Positions 52,538 to 62,755 of a stretch of 64,000 bases of DNA are shown in pieces. A model generated the notes under the pieces. The model was given only the letters and a program-made list of their open reading frames with translations. It did no database searches and had not been told where the DNA came from. Numbering within the stretch: position 1 is the stretch's first letter; each line of letters starts with the position of its first letter. Origin of the DNA: DASQDN01 sp963825845 (GTDB lineage Bacteria > Acidobacteriota > Terriglobia > Bryobacterales > Bryobacteraceae); NCBI GenBank assembly GCA_963825845.1, contig CAWGVL010000069.1, forward strand, positions 1 through 64,000, read 5' to 3'. The position numbers and the translations under genes were made by a program.

Positions 52538-53479
52538 TCAGTGCTCCGGCTGCTTATCGCTCACTTCGAAAGAAGTCAGGTGCAGGGACGTGAAGTTATC
52601 ATCAATAGCCTGTACCCCGAATTTACTTCCGAAAAGCTGACGAAACCCTCCGAAAAGCAAACCGAGTATGACGGAAGCGGTTATCAAGGCTCCTGCCAAT
52701 ATACAGATCGCCAGAATCATTTCACCCGGGTTTTGGTTTTTGGGAACCGGCTCGCTCCAGGTGATGTTCGGCTGGTAGGAGATGGCCGACAATAACTTAT
52801 CTGCCGCGTCCGGCGTACCAGCGTCGAGGACGACACCCACCATCGGACCATAGCGCCGCGCTGTTAAATCAGACCGCTTTGAGAATTCGCGGAAGCGGTC
52901 TCCGGCGATATGCGGGGTCGGGTAAGAAAACAGAAGCAACTTCGCCTCTCCGGCGTCAGTCTTGTAGCGGGCAATCTGCGCCTCGGCTCCTTTGTGGAAT
53001 CCGGCCAGATCGGCGGAGATACGAGGCTCGAACTTCGCGAGCGAAGCTGGTCCGAGTACATATCGCTCCGAATGCTGTACCCTCCGCGGACGTGGGAGGA
53101 ATGCAGGCAGGTTCGGATTCGCGGAGCGATCCACTTTGGGTAGTTTCGCCTGTAGCTGCGATAGTTCGTCAGGGTTGAGCTGACTCTCTACACGGATGAC
53201 ATAGTTTCCATGCTGGATGACACCGGGTTGCAGCCATTGCAACGCAGCCATCGCTCCCGTCGTGTCTTTCAACTGCCAGACGCTCACGGAAACGGTGCGG
53301 TTCCCGGCTTGATAGTTGGCGCGCTCCGCTGTCCGGAAGCCATACTCGTCCCAGATGGGACGGTCCGAAATGTCCACCTGACCTTTGGAAATCCGACTAT
53401 ACGGACCGATCTGGTCGGGCAGAACCGCAGCCCATAAGCTTGCGGTTAACCACAGGCCTATGCTGAGACGCCGTGACAC
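52538..53479 (-). CDS. Secreted/membrane hypothetical protein (DUF6599-like)
   Basis: About 313 residues. Signal peptide (LSIGLWLTASLWAAVLPDQ), two repeats of a beta-alpha domain (about 30-130 and 145-245; GFRTAERANYQAGNRTVSVS, then KLLLFSYPTPHIAGDRF), a membrane segment (MILAICILAGALITASVILG) and a short cytoplasmic tail. GTG 53479 is preferred as start; the ATG at 53512 would lie in the zinc-binding end of secA. The resemblance to DUF6599 is from memory and unverified. Confidence 0.65.
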   Translation of the reverse strand: MSRRLSIGLWLTASLWAAVLPDQIGPYSRISKGQVDISDRPIWDEYGFRTAERANYQAGNRTVSVSVWQLKDTTGAMAALQWLQPGVIQHGNYVIRVESQLNPDELSQLQAKLPKVDRSANPNLPAFLPRPRRVQHSERYVLGPASLAKFEPRISADLAGFHKGAEAQIARYKTDAGEAKLLLFSYPTPHIAGDRFREFSKRSDLTARRYGPMVGVVLDAGTPDAADKLLSAISYQPNITWSEPVPKNQNPGEMILAICILAGALITASVILGLLFGGFRQLFGSKFGVQAIDDNFTSLHLTSFEVSDKQPEH

Positions 53480-56295
53480 TTTTTGTACTTTTTGCCACTT
53501 CCACATGGACATGGATCGTTTCTTCCAACTTTCGGACCTTTAACCACGGGCTGCTTTTCAGTGCTCGACCCGTCACCACCTACCAACTGCAGGTCGGCGA
53601 GTTCCTTCTCCTTCTTCCGCTGAATGTTGCGCGTGAAATCCTCGAAGGCGCTCTGCGCAGCGTGGTGGTCGCCTGTCCCATTAGACGCGCCATCGTGCGT
53701 CTCGAGTTGTCGCGTCTTCTTCATCCCATTCCTCGATGTCGGGATACGGCAATTCGGAGACGCGACGATGCTCTTCGTACGGCTGCATGAAGAACAAGAA
53801 GCGTACAGTCTCGTCTTCGATGCGGTCCATCATATCCTGGAACATCTGGAAGGATTCTTTCTTGTACTCGACGAGCGGATCCTTCTGACCGTAGCCGCGG
53901 AGACCGATACCTTCCTTCAGATGGTCCATCGACAGCAGGTGGTCTTTCCACTGGTTATCGATGACGTTTAGCATCACCATGCGTTCGGTTTCACGGAGAA
54001 TCGCTCGCCGTCCGGACCCAGCATAGCTTCCTTCTCGCCGTACTTCTTGACGCCTGATCGTAGACCTGCTCCTCGACTTCCTCGCGCTCCAGATTCGCAA
54101 GCGTCTGCAACGTCGATCGTCACGCCGAACTGGGTCAGACATCGTCGGTCTGGGGCCGTCCAAGTCCCATGTATGCGGCTGCGAACCTTCTGGTACAGCG
54201 GGAGTCGATGAACGAACCGACGATACCCCGGACGATATCGAGAATGCGGTCCTTTTGCGCGTCACCCGACAGCAGCTGACGCCGCATGCCGTAGATGGCC
54301 TGCGCGCTGCTTGTTCATCACGTCGTCGTATTCGAGCAGATGTTTACGAGTATCGAAGTTATGCGCCTTCGACCGCCTTCTGCGCCGCCGCGATCCGCTC
54401 GGTAATCAGCTTTGACTCGATCGGCACGTCTTCTTCCATGCCGAGCCGCAGCATCAGTCCCTGAATGCCTCGCCGCCAAAGATGCGCATCAGGTCGTCTT
54501 CAAGGACAGGAAGAATCGCGACGAGCCAGGGTCGCCTTGACGTCCGGCGCGGCCGCGAAGCTGATTGTCGATACGGCGGGATTCGTGGCGTTCGGTGCCG
54601 AGGATGTGCAGACCGCCGAGCGGCGACGACTTCGTCGTGCTCGCTGTCGATTCGCGCTTTGATCTCGTCGAGCAATTTCTTCCAGTCGTTCCTCGCGGCA
54701 TCGTCGGGATCCAGTTCGCTTGCGCAGCGCTTGATCTCGGCCAGAGAACTCCGGATTGCCGCCGAGCAGAATGTCGGTACCGCGGCCGGCCATGTTCGTC
54801 GCGATCGTAACGGCGCCTTTGCGGCCGGCCTGCGCGACGATCTCGGCTTCGCGCTCGTGATATTTCGCGTTCAGAACGTGTGCGGCACGCCCATCTTCTC
54901 AGAATCCGGACAGCACTCCGAATTTTCGACCGAAACGGTACCGACCAGCACCGGTTGTCCGTTCTCGTTGCAGTTCCTTGATCTCTTCGACACGCGTCCC
55001 GAATTCTCCGGCTTCCGTGCGATAGATCACGTCCGGATAGTCCTTGCGGACCATCGGCTGATTCGTCGGGATGACGACGACGTCGAGCTTATAGATCTTG
55101 CCGAACTCGTCCGCTTCGGTTTCGGCTGTACCGGTCATGCCGGACAGCTTCTCGTACATGCGGAAGTAGTTCTGCAGCGTGATCGTCGCGAGAGTTTGAT
55201 TCTCGCGTTCGATCTTGACGCCTTCTTTAGCTTCGACCGCCTGATGCAGGCCGTCGGACCAGCGCCGGCCCTGCATCAGGCGGCCGGTGAAGTCGTCGAC
55301 GATGATGACTTCGCCGTCTTGGACCACGTAATCCTTGTCGCGATGGAAAGAGACGTGCGCCTTCAAGGCCTGCTCGACGTAGTGGAGCACTTCATGCTTC
55401 GCCGGGGTCGTAGAGATCCGGCAACGTTAAGGAGGCTGCTCAACCTTGTCGACTGCCTTCATCGGTCAGCGTGACCGTGTGGTGTTTCTCGTCGACCAGA
55501 AGTCACCAGTGTAGAACCTGGCCCGGTTCCTTGCCTTCGATGACCTCGCCTCGGATTAAGCTTCGGGATGATCTTGTCGACTCGGTAGTAATTGTCGGTA
55601 GCTTCTTCGCTCGGACCGGAGATAATCAGCGGCGTACGGGCTTCGTCGATCAGGATCGAGTCGACTTCGTCGACGATCGCGAAGTAGTGGCCGCGCTGCT
55701 GAACGCAGTCTTCGAGTCGAACTTCATATTGTCGCGAAGGTAGTCGAAGCCGAATTCGTTATTCGTGCCGTACGTGATGTCGCGACGTATAGGCTGCTGT
55801 CGCTCCACGTCGTCCAGGTCGTAACGAATAATGCCGACCGTCAGACCGAGGAATCGATAGATCCGGCCCATCCACTCGGCGTCGCGTCAGGCCAGATAGT
55901 CGTTGACCGTAACCACATGAACGCCCTTGCCTTCGAGCGCATTCAGGTACGACGGCAAGGTTGCGACGAGCGTCTTACCTTCACCGGTCCGCATTTCGGC
56001 GATCTTTCCCCGGTGAAGGACGACGCCGCCGATCAACTGAACATCGTAGTGCCGCATGTTCAACACGCGGCGCCACTTCTCGCACAGTGGCGAAGGCGTC
56101 GACAAGGATGTCGTCGAGGGTGGCCCCGTTAGCCAGTTTTTGCTTGAATTCCTGTGTCTTGGCGGCGAGTTGTTCGTCCGACAGCTGCTGCATCCGCGGC
56201 TCGAGCTCGTTGATCGCGGCGATGAGGGGACGCAGTGCCTTCATTTCGCGTTCATGCTTCGTGCCAAAAATCTTTGCTAGGAATGCGTCGACCAT
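53458..56295 (-). CDS. secA: Preprotein translocase ATPase SecA, reading frame heavily disrupted
   Basis: Recognisable along its whole length, in order: N-terminus FGTKHEREMKALRPLIAAIN, DVQLIGGVVLHRGKIAE, Walker A MRTGEGKT (about 55971-55985), VHVVTVNDYLA, TYGTNNEFGFDYLRDNMKF, SGMTGTAETEADEFGKIYKL, AGRGTDILLGGNPE, MVMLNVIDNQWKDHLLSMDH and the C-terminal zinc motif RNDPCPCGSGKKYKKCHG. These lie in all three minus-strand frames, with many single-base shifts and an in-frame TGA at 55887-55889 between DYLA and RDAEWMG. Because the residues remain highly conserved and SecA is essential, sequencing error is the likely cause; true decay with a second copy elsewhere is the alternative. Confidence 0.9.
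55887..55889 (-). other. In-frame TGA in secA
   Basis: The frame is the same on both sides (VNDYLA then RDAEWMGRIY), so this is a substitution and not a shift. Family sequences have Lys or Arg here; CGA or AGA to TGA needs one base change. Confidence 0.7.
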
Positions 56296-56457
56296 AAAAG
56301 TATTTTCAGAAGTCTGAGTCGAGCGACTACTCGACCCGAAAGAGGCCTTATATAAGATGCGGTCGTCTGAGTTGATGATTCAACGCGTCCGGCCATGTCT
56401 GCACGTCCAAGCATATGAAAAAAACGAGCCGGGACTAGTTCGGATGATGCGGAAAAG

Positions 56458-56949
56458 CTACTCGAAGGGTACTGGCCCCAGCCTACGAGGCCGAATAAAC
56501 GGCAGCATTCCAATGCCTGTGCTCGCCACGATCCACTTGCCCGCATCCGAACCGAATTCAGCCCGGCACTGTACGTCATCGCTTATTACGTCGGCAGAAG
56601 CGATTTCGCCGTGCGGCAAATCACCCGCAAGTGCCGACGTCAACGCGAGTGACAACTGGAGGACGCGTAGCAAACCGGCCGCACAGAAGGACTTACCTGC
56701 AGTCTTCATCTCTGCCAAGGCGCCTTGGCAGAGCTTGGCTACATTCGGTGATCCCGTCGAAGGTACGTGGCTTCGGGAACCAAGGTTGTCCAAGTAGGCC
56801 GGCGCGGATGGCCCACTCAGCAGCGTGTCACCTAAGCGGAGGAATGGGGTTACGTTCGCAAAGGCCGGGACTGCGCCTGCCGCGCCGGTCATCATGAAGA
56901 TGCCGACGGAAAGGGCCGCAGCGCGGACGGTCTTTGCCTCTTTTGCCAC
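56458..56949 (-). CDS. Exported hypothetical protein upstream of secA
   Basis: 163 codons. Hydrophobic N-terminus (AALSVGIFMMTGAAGAVPAF) suggests export. The rest has no recognised motif, and the C-terminal part (RPRRLGPVPFE) looks low-complexity. The surrounding 53-58 kb is rich in frameshifts, so this frame may be only part of a longer gene. Contains the perfect palindrome at 56710-56733. Low certainty. Confidence 0.4.
   Translation of the reverse strand: MAKEAKTVRAAALSVGIFMMTGAAGAVPAFANVTPFLRLGDTLLSGPSAPAYLDNLGSRSHVPSTGSPNVAKLCQGALAEMKTAGKSFCAAGLLRVLQLSLALTSALAGDLPHGEIASADVISDDVQCRAEFGSDAGKWIVASTGIGMLPFIRPRRLGPVPFE
56710..56733. repeat. 24-bp perfect palindrome
   Basis: Arms CTCTGCCAAGGC and GCCTTGGCAGAG with no spacer. 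It lies inside the hypothetical open frame at 56458-56949. There is no T-tract, so it is not an ordinary terminator. Confidence 0.6.
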
Positions 56950-57146
56950 TTACATCCATTATAGCGGCAAATCCCGCCAATTCTTCCCGGTTGTCGGGAA
57001 CATCCCCGGCTCGCGTGGTAATCTTACCCGAGTACCAAACGAACCAATTGCGTAAGATCAGTTCGGGTTAATAGTAAGCATTCCAATCGGTTTCCCTGTT
57101 TGTTTCCATTCATCCTGTTCATGAACTCGCGCTTTCGGAGGAAAAC

Positions 57147-58133
57147 ATGCGTCCTGGCATCCGGCTGTTCATGCTCTCGGCAATGGCTTCGTTTTGCAGG
57201 ACGATGGTACAGCGGCTACGATTAACATCCTTCCGGGTGCTGGACTCGCACGGAATGCCGCCGCACTAAGCTCGTTTGACCGGGCGGCGAATACGTGGGG
57301 GAGGTTGTTCTCGGATCCGATCGACGTGTACATTAAGGCCGATTTGGGAACGCTGGGCGCGGGGGTAATCGGATCGACATCCAACGTTCTCCTGCAGGGA
57401 TCCTACGCCTGATCGCCGGTGCGATGGTCTTGGATGCATCGGATGAGTTGAGCAATGCCATAGTCGGAGCCCTCCCAACGGCTGCCCAATTCAGTGCAGA
57501 CGTGCCGTTGGGCGTAACCCCTGGGCTCAAACATCTGTCCAAAGCGAACGCAAAGGCATTGGGCTTCGGCGGCCTCGACGCAGCATTCGGCGCGGCGGAT
57601 GCAACGATCACATTCAACTCGGGTTTTTGGTTTTGACTACGACAACTCGGACGGAGTTACGGGCATCGACTTCGAGAGCGTAGCTTTGCATGAAATCGGC
57701 CACTCGTTGGGCTTCATTTCGAGCGTAGACTTTATCGATACGCGTCCGGAGCCCTTGGTGGTCAATGTGTTTCCGCTTGACCTGTTCCGTTTTAACATCG
57801 CGAACACGCCGAGTAATGCCGCAGGTTTCACCAGCTTTCCGCGCGAGCTCCGTCCGGGCCAGAGCTCAGTGACGAGTGATACGTCCAGTTCGTGGCTCAT
57901 GTCTACCGGCGTAATCCAGGGAGACGGTCGGCAGGCATCGCATTGGAAGGACAGTCGGGGCACTTGATCCGAATATTGCGCCTGGAGCGACGTTTTCGCT
58001 TAGCTCGGCCGATATCCGCGCACTAGACTTGAGCGGCTGGGACGTTCATTCGGTTCCCGAACCTGGAACCATGGTGCTCTTCTCGGCGGATTTCGCAGGT
58101 CTCGTGTGGAAACGAAGGCGCGGACGGTGTTAA
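57147..58133 (+). CDS. PEP-CTERM zinc metalloprotease-like protein (several frameshifts)
   Basis: Pieces in different frames follow the order of NF038122-type proteins: a start with GGAGG before ATG 57147 (MRPGIRLFMLSAMA), then FVLQDDGTAATINILPGAG, AMVLDASDELSNAIVGALPT, DGVTGIDFESVALHEIGHSL with the zinc motif HEIGHS, and a C-terminal sorting signal HSVPEPGTMVLFSADF with a KRRRGR tail. An extra T in the run near 57624-57628 is one clear shift; others are near 57190, 57412 and 57955. The signal peptide looks too short, so some bases may be missing. Probably exported and sorted by exosortase. Confidence 0.78.
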
Positions 58134-59651
58134 CCCCAATAGTTCCGGTCGAGACTCCTGTACTGCACGGCTTCGGCGACGTGCTTGGCTGAGACCTGAT
58201 CTGACTTCCCCAAGTCGGCAATGGTCCGGGCGACCTTCAGGATTCGGTCGTGCGCACGGGCTGAAAGGCTCATTCGTCGTACGGCCATCTCGAGCGTTCG
58301 TTCTCCTGCGTCATCGAGCGCACACAACTCACGAAGTTGCCGGTTCGGAAGATGCGCGTTGTAGAACCCTCGTCTTTGTTGAAGCGTCCTAGCCAGGCCG
58401 ACGCGCTCCCGCATCTCGGCAGACGACACGCCCTGCGCGTTCGATCTCAGTTCTTTATAGGCGACGGCGGGGACTTCCATATGTAAATCGATGCGGTCCA
58501 GCAGCGGTCCGCTGATTTTCCCGAGATATCGCTGAATGATTGCGCCGGTGCACCGGCATTCTTTCGTTGTATCTCCGAAATGGCCGCAGGGACACGGATT
58601 CATCGCACCCACCAACATGAAGCGCGCAGGAAACGAAAGCGTCATAGCAGAGCGAGCCAGCGTGACTGTGTGATTCTCAAGCGGCTGTCGCAGTTGCTCC
58701 AGGACGTTACGCGGAAATTCCGGCATCTCATCGAGGAACAGGACGCCATTATGGGCCAAGCTCACTTCGCCGGGCCGCGGAGTCCCCGACCCGCCTCCGA
58801 TCAACCCGGCATCGGATACGGAGTGGTGTGGCGACCGGAACGGTCGCGCCCAAAGCAGGCCTATTCCCTTCGGCAATACGCCCGGCAACACTGTGAATCT
58901 TCGTGGTTTCCAGGGCTTCGTCGAAGGTCAGGGACGGAAGAATTCCGGCGAAGCGCTTGGCCAGCATGGTCTTACCCGATCCTGGCGGACCAATCATTAG
59001 CACGTTGTGAGCACCGGCCGCAGCGACCTCCAATGCCCGTTTTGCGGTTGTTTGCCCCTTTACGTCAGCGAAATCCAGTCCGGAATCGGCTTGGGGTCCG
59101 GCAGCCGGCGTAGGGGCATCAGTGGTTGGGAAACTTCTAGCGCCGTTCACCAGTCCGACAACTTCAGACAAGTGCGACAGCCCAAACACCCGAACGCCCT
59201 CGACGACGGCCGCCTCGACAGCATTCTCGGCCGGAACGATCAGGTTCTCGACTCCAAGCCTCCGGGCGCACGCTGCGACCGGAAGGCTTCCCCTGACCGG
59301 CCGGATACTTCCGTCCAGCGACAATTCTCCGGCACAAAGGAACTTCTCCGCGGACCCGGCGATACCCATCGCGCCTAAAATCCCGAGCGCCATCGGCAAA
59401 TCGAAACCAGCACCTTCTTTTCTGACGTTTGCCGGCGCCAAATTAATGGTTACGCCTTTGTTTGGGTAGCCGAATCCTGAGTTGATGAGGGCCGACTTGA
59501 TCCGCTCGCGGCTCTCCCGGACGGCGGTGTCGGGCATCCCGACCATGACGAAATCTTTCGGCGACCCGGATGGGTACATATCGACTTCGACTTCAATTGG
59601 GAGAGCGTCGATCCCAAAAATCGCCGCGCTACGCGTTCTGTAGAGAGCCAC
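58130..59651 (-). CDS. comM: ComM/YifB-family Mg-chelatase-like AAA ATPase (one frameshift)
   Basis: About 507 residues. N-terminal Lon-protease-like fold (FVMVGMPDTAVRESRERIKS, GVTINLAPANVRKEGAGFDL), AAA+ domain with NVLMIGPPGSGKTMLAKRFA, RPFRSPHHSVSDAGLIGGGS, VLFLDEMPEF and PCPCG. The break is at 58880-58882: one extra base in a C run (G on the coding strand). Removing it gives SVAGVLPKGIGLL, matching the family. The span is 3n+1. ComM drives branch migration during natural transformation. Its stop overlaps the convergent PEP-CTERM gene. Confidence 0.92.
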
Positions 59652-59762
59652 AAGGAGTAGTGGCGCTTAGCTGTGGTGGTTCTCACGAAATCAACACAAA
59701 ATGACAAATCCACCTGAGTCCATGGCTACGGTTTATACGTCTAATACCCAGATGCGCGATCC

Positions 59763-60542
59763 ATGGATGATATCCTGGAAAGAGCAGGCTACGCGGAGCG
59801 ATCGTTCTTGAATCGTATCTCTATCATTTTAATAGCCTTGTTTTGCGTGGTTCCGGTGTTTGCCGATTCGGATCAATACCAGGGGTCTACCCTGATCGAC
59901 AGGTATCGACAAGCGTTGGCTCATCAGGAAGATGCCCTTCGAAATCTGTCCATGGAAGTACACATGGAAGGACGGATTCCCAAACTAAAAAAGGAAGGGA
60001 AAATGAGCGCTATGCGCCGCATCTCTTCCCTTGGCAAGATCACGTATAAAGTTCTCGGCTTCTGGGGCGATGACACCGTCAAGAAGGAAGTGATGGCCCG
60101 TTACATGACTGCGGAGGTTGACGCTGCTGGTCAGACGGAGGAGAAGGACGATAAGCAAAGTATCGCTATCATTCCGGAGAACTACGAATTCAAGTACAAA
60201 GGTCTGACCGATCGCGATCAGAAGCGAGTTCACGTATTCGAGTTGAAGCCGCGGCACAAACGGGTCGGGCTGTTCAAGGGCGAATTATGGCTTGACCCTG
60301 AGACATGCCTCCCGGTGCATGAGGCGGGCCGACTGGTTAAAAATCCTTCAGTTTTCATTAAGAAAATGGAGTTCTCCCGGGATTACGAAATCAAAGACGG
60401 TGTCGCTTATCTCCGTCGCATGGCCACGAAGACTCAGACCCGAATCGTGGGCGCGGCTGAGTTGAACATCGAGTATGCGAACTTCTCCAGGCAAACGGAT
60501 GCTGCGGGTGAAGAGCCAGTTGCCGAGTTGAGGCGCCATTAG
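59763..60542 (+). CDS. Exported LolA-like hypothetical protein
   Basis: 259 residues. A hydrophobic segment (SIILIALFCVVPVFADS) ends a long N-terminal region, so the true start may be downstream of 59763. The mature part has beta-rich outer-membrane-lipoprotein-sorting character (RHKRVGLFKGELWLDPETCL, KKMEFSRDYEIKDGVAYL), as in LolA/LolB-like or DUF4412-like folds. No catalytic motif. It precedes the hopanoid genes by 86 nt but has its own spacing; a link is possible but unproven. Confidence 0.65.
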   Translation: MDDILERAGYAERSFLNRISIILIALFCVVPVFADSDQYQGSTLIDRYRQALAHQEDALRNLSMEVHMEGRIPKLKKEGKMSAMRRISSLGKITYKVLGFWGDDTVKKEVMARYMTAEVDAAGQTEEKDDKQSIAIIPENYEFKYKGLTDRDQKRVHVFELKPRHKRVGLFKGELWLDPETCLPVHEAGRLVKNPSVFIKKMEFSRDYEIKDGVAYLRRMATKTQTRIVGAAELNIEYANFSRQTDAAGEEPVAELRRH

Positions 60543-60627
60543 TCCCCGTTCGCCGGACGGCTGGAACGTTTCCCTTCTCAGTTGTTGTGCGTAGTACCGG
60601 GCTTGCCGTAAGCTCAAAGGAGTCCCG

Positions 60628-62076
60628 ATGAGAACGCTTTTCCTGAATCCTCCGTCATTTGAAGGTTTTGACGGCGGCGCCAGTTCCCGGTGGCCCGCAT
60701 CTCGCGAGATCGAATCGTATTGGTATCCCGTGTGGCTCTGCTATCCGGCGGGAATGATCCCCGACAGCAAGGTTGTTGACGCTCCGCCGCATGGCATCAC
60801 CATCGAGCAGACTGTCGCGATGGCGAAGGACTTCGAGCTTCTGGTGCTGTTCACATCGACTCCAGGCTTCCATGTCGACGTGAAGATCGCGGAGATGATG
60901 AAGGACAGCAATCCGAAGCTCAAGGTCGCGTTTGTCGGCCCTCCCGTGACGGTGGAACCGGAGAAAGCGCTGCGCCGAGCCGGCGATCGACTTCATTGTT
61001 CGCCGTGAGTTCGATCATCAGATCGCCGCGTACGCCAAGGGTACGCCGCTTTCCGATATCCCCGGCGTCAGCTATCGGAAGGATGGCAAGTTCATCCACA
61101 ATCCAGAAGGCGGATTCATCGAGAATCTCGACGAATTGCCCTGGGTCACGAAAATCTACAACCGCGATCTCGATTTCAAGCGATACAACGTTCCGTTCCT
61201 GCTGAACCCCTTTATCTCCTTCTACACATCACGCGGCTGCCCGGCGATGTGTACCTTCTGCCTTTGGCCGCAGACCCATTCCGGCCACCGCTGGCGTCTG
61301 CGTTCCGCCGACGATGTCGCGGCTGAGTGCAAGTATGCGCTCGAGACATTCCCCGGTTTAAAAGAGATCTTCTTCGACGACGACACTTTCAATTACCAGA
61401 AGAAGCGCACCTTGGAGATCTGCTCGAAGTTGAAGCCGCTCAACTTCACGTGGTCGTGCACTTCGCGTGTTACGACCGACTATGAAACGCTGAAAGCGAT
61501 GAAGGAGGCCGGCTGCAGGCTGCTCATCGTCGGTTATGAATCAGGCGATGCGCAGATTCTGAAGAACATCAAGAAGGGCGCAACCCTCGAGATGGCGCAG
61601 CGGTTTACGGAGAACTGCCACAAGCTCGGCTTGGTCATCCATGCGGATTTCATCGTGGGCCTGCCCGGCGAGAGCCGCGAGAGCCTGCGCAATACGATCG
61701 AATTTGCCAAGCGCCTCGATACGGAGACAATTCAGGTCTCTATCGCGCACCCATATCCCGGCACGGAATTCTACGACTACGTCAAGACCAACAATCTGAT
61801 CACAATCGATTCAATGACGGATGAGAGCGGTCATCAATTGCCCAACATCGTATATCCGGGCCTCGACCGCGGCGAACTGGTCGAATGGGTAGAGCGCTTC
61901 TACGGGAATATTACTTCCGGCCCAAAGCGGCCTGGCGGGTCGTCAAGAAGGCGATTGTCAACAACGATATCCCACGTCTCTACAAGGAAGCTCGCGAGTA
62001 CCTGGCGTTGCGCTCCAAACGGAAGCGATTCGTAAAGGAGCACAAGGCCGCCGCAGCCCTCGGCGCGAGCCAATGA
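60628..62076 (+). CDS. hpnJ: Hopanoid-associated radical SAM protein HpnJ (two frameshifts)
   Basis: About 482 residues. N-terminal B12-binding-like domain beginning MRTLFLNPPSFEGFDGG and ADAPPHG-type segment DAPPHGITIEQTV, then a radical SAM core with CPAMCTFCLWPQ (CxxxCxxC), EIFFDDDTFNYQ and LLIVGYESGDAQIL. The sequence matches HpnJ, which forms the cyclitol ether of bacteriohopanetetrol. One extra C at 60975-60976 and one missing base near 61903 break the frame; restoring them gives ALREPAIDFIVRREFD and FYREYYFRPKAAWRVV. Coupled by ATGA to the next gene. Confidence 0.9.
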
Positions 62077-62414
62077 CGCCGAAGGCGCGCCTTTTGACGT
62101 TGATGGTCATCCTTAGCAACGTCGCGGGCAACTTGTTTCTCAGCTTAGGTTTGAAGTCGTCTGCGGGCGTTCTGTCGCCTCTGGTGGCTCTCGGTGTGAG
62201 TTTATTGATCCTGTGGACGGTCTCGCGGATGACGCTGATGAGCTGGGCTGATCTGAGCTACATCCTACCTGTGACCGCGATCGGATACGTGCTTTCGGCG
62301 CTGGCAGGCAAGATCTTCCTTGCCGAGCACATTTCGCTCCTGCGATGGAGCGGAACACTGCTCATCGTTGCCGGAATCGCGCTGGTAGGCAGAACACAGG
62401 CGGAGACGCGTTGA
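62073..62414 (+). CDS. Small four-TM EamA/SMR-like protein, first of a pair
   Basis: 113 residues with four hydrophobic segments (VILSNVAGNLFLSLGL, LVALGVSLLILWTVS, LPVTAIGYVLSALAGKIFL, SGTLLIVAGIALVG). It has the length and layout of ArnE/ArnF or EmrE-type half-transporters. ATG overlaps the hpnJ stop; its own stop overlaps the next start as TGATG. Likely forms a heterodimer with the next protein. A role in moving a lipid-linked or hopanoid intermediate is inferred from context. Confidence 0.82.
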   Translation: MTPKARLLTLMVILSNVAGNLFLSLGLKSSAGVLSPLVALGVSLLILWTVSRMTLMSWADLSYILPVTAIGYVLSALAGKIFLAEHISLLRWSGTLLIVAGIALVGRTQAETR

Positions 62415-62755
62415 TGCGATGGCTGCTGGTAGCGGCCATTGTTGCATCGACAGCGGCCGGCGACCTCCTCCAGAGCTTCGAGATGAAGCGTCATAAACAA
62501 TCGAGCCTAGCCCAGACTGTCGGCTTTCTCAAGCGGCCGCTTTTGATGATGAGCATCGGATGTATGGCGATGTCATTCTTCTCGTTTATGGCTCTCCTGC
62601 AAATTGCGGATCTAAGCTTCGCGGTTCCCGCAACGGCGGCCACGGTTGTGATCGAAACCGTCCTTGCCCGCCTTGTGTTGAAGGAACGCGTGGACGGTCG
62701 GCGCTGGGCCGGAGCTGTACTTGTCGCACTGGGTGTGGCGTTGCTAGCGGCGTGA
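62414..62755 (+). CDS. Small four-TM EamA/SMR-like protein, second of a pair
   Basis: 113 residues, four hydrophobic segments (WLLVAAIVASTAAGDLLQ, LMMSIGCMAMSFFSFMALL, FAVPATAATVVIETVLARLV, AGAVLVALGVALLAA). Distinct in sequence from its partner but the same size, as in paired SMR systems. Stop overlaps the hpnI start (GTGA). The pair sits between hpnJ and hpnI. Confidence 0.82.
   Translation: MRWLLVAAIVASTAAGDLLQSFEMKRHKQSSLAQTVGFLKRPLLMMSIGCMAMSFFSFMALLQIADLSFAVPATAATVVIETVLARLVLKERVDGRRWAGAVLVALGVALLAA

Noticed and set aside
54482..55474. Plus-strand open frame of 330 codons opposite secA
   Set aside because: Antisense to recognisable SecA segments; an antisense frame staying open by chance.
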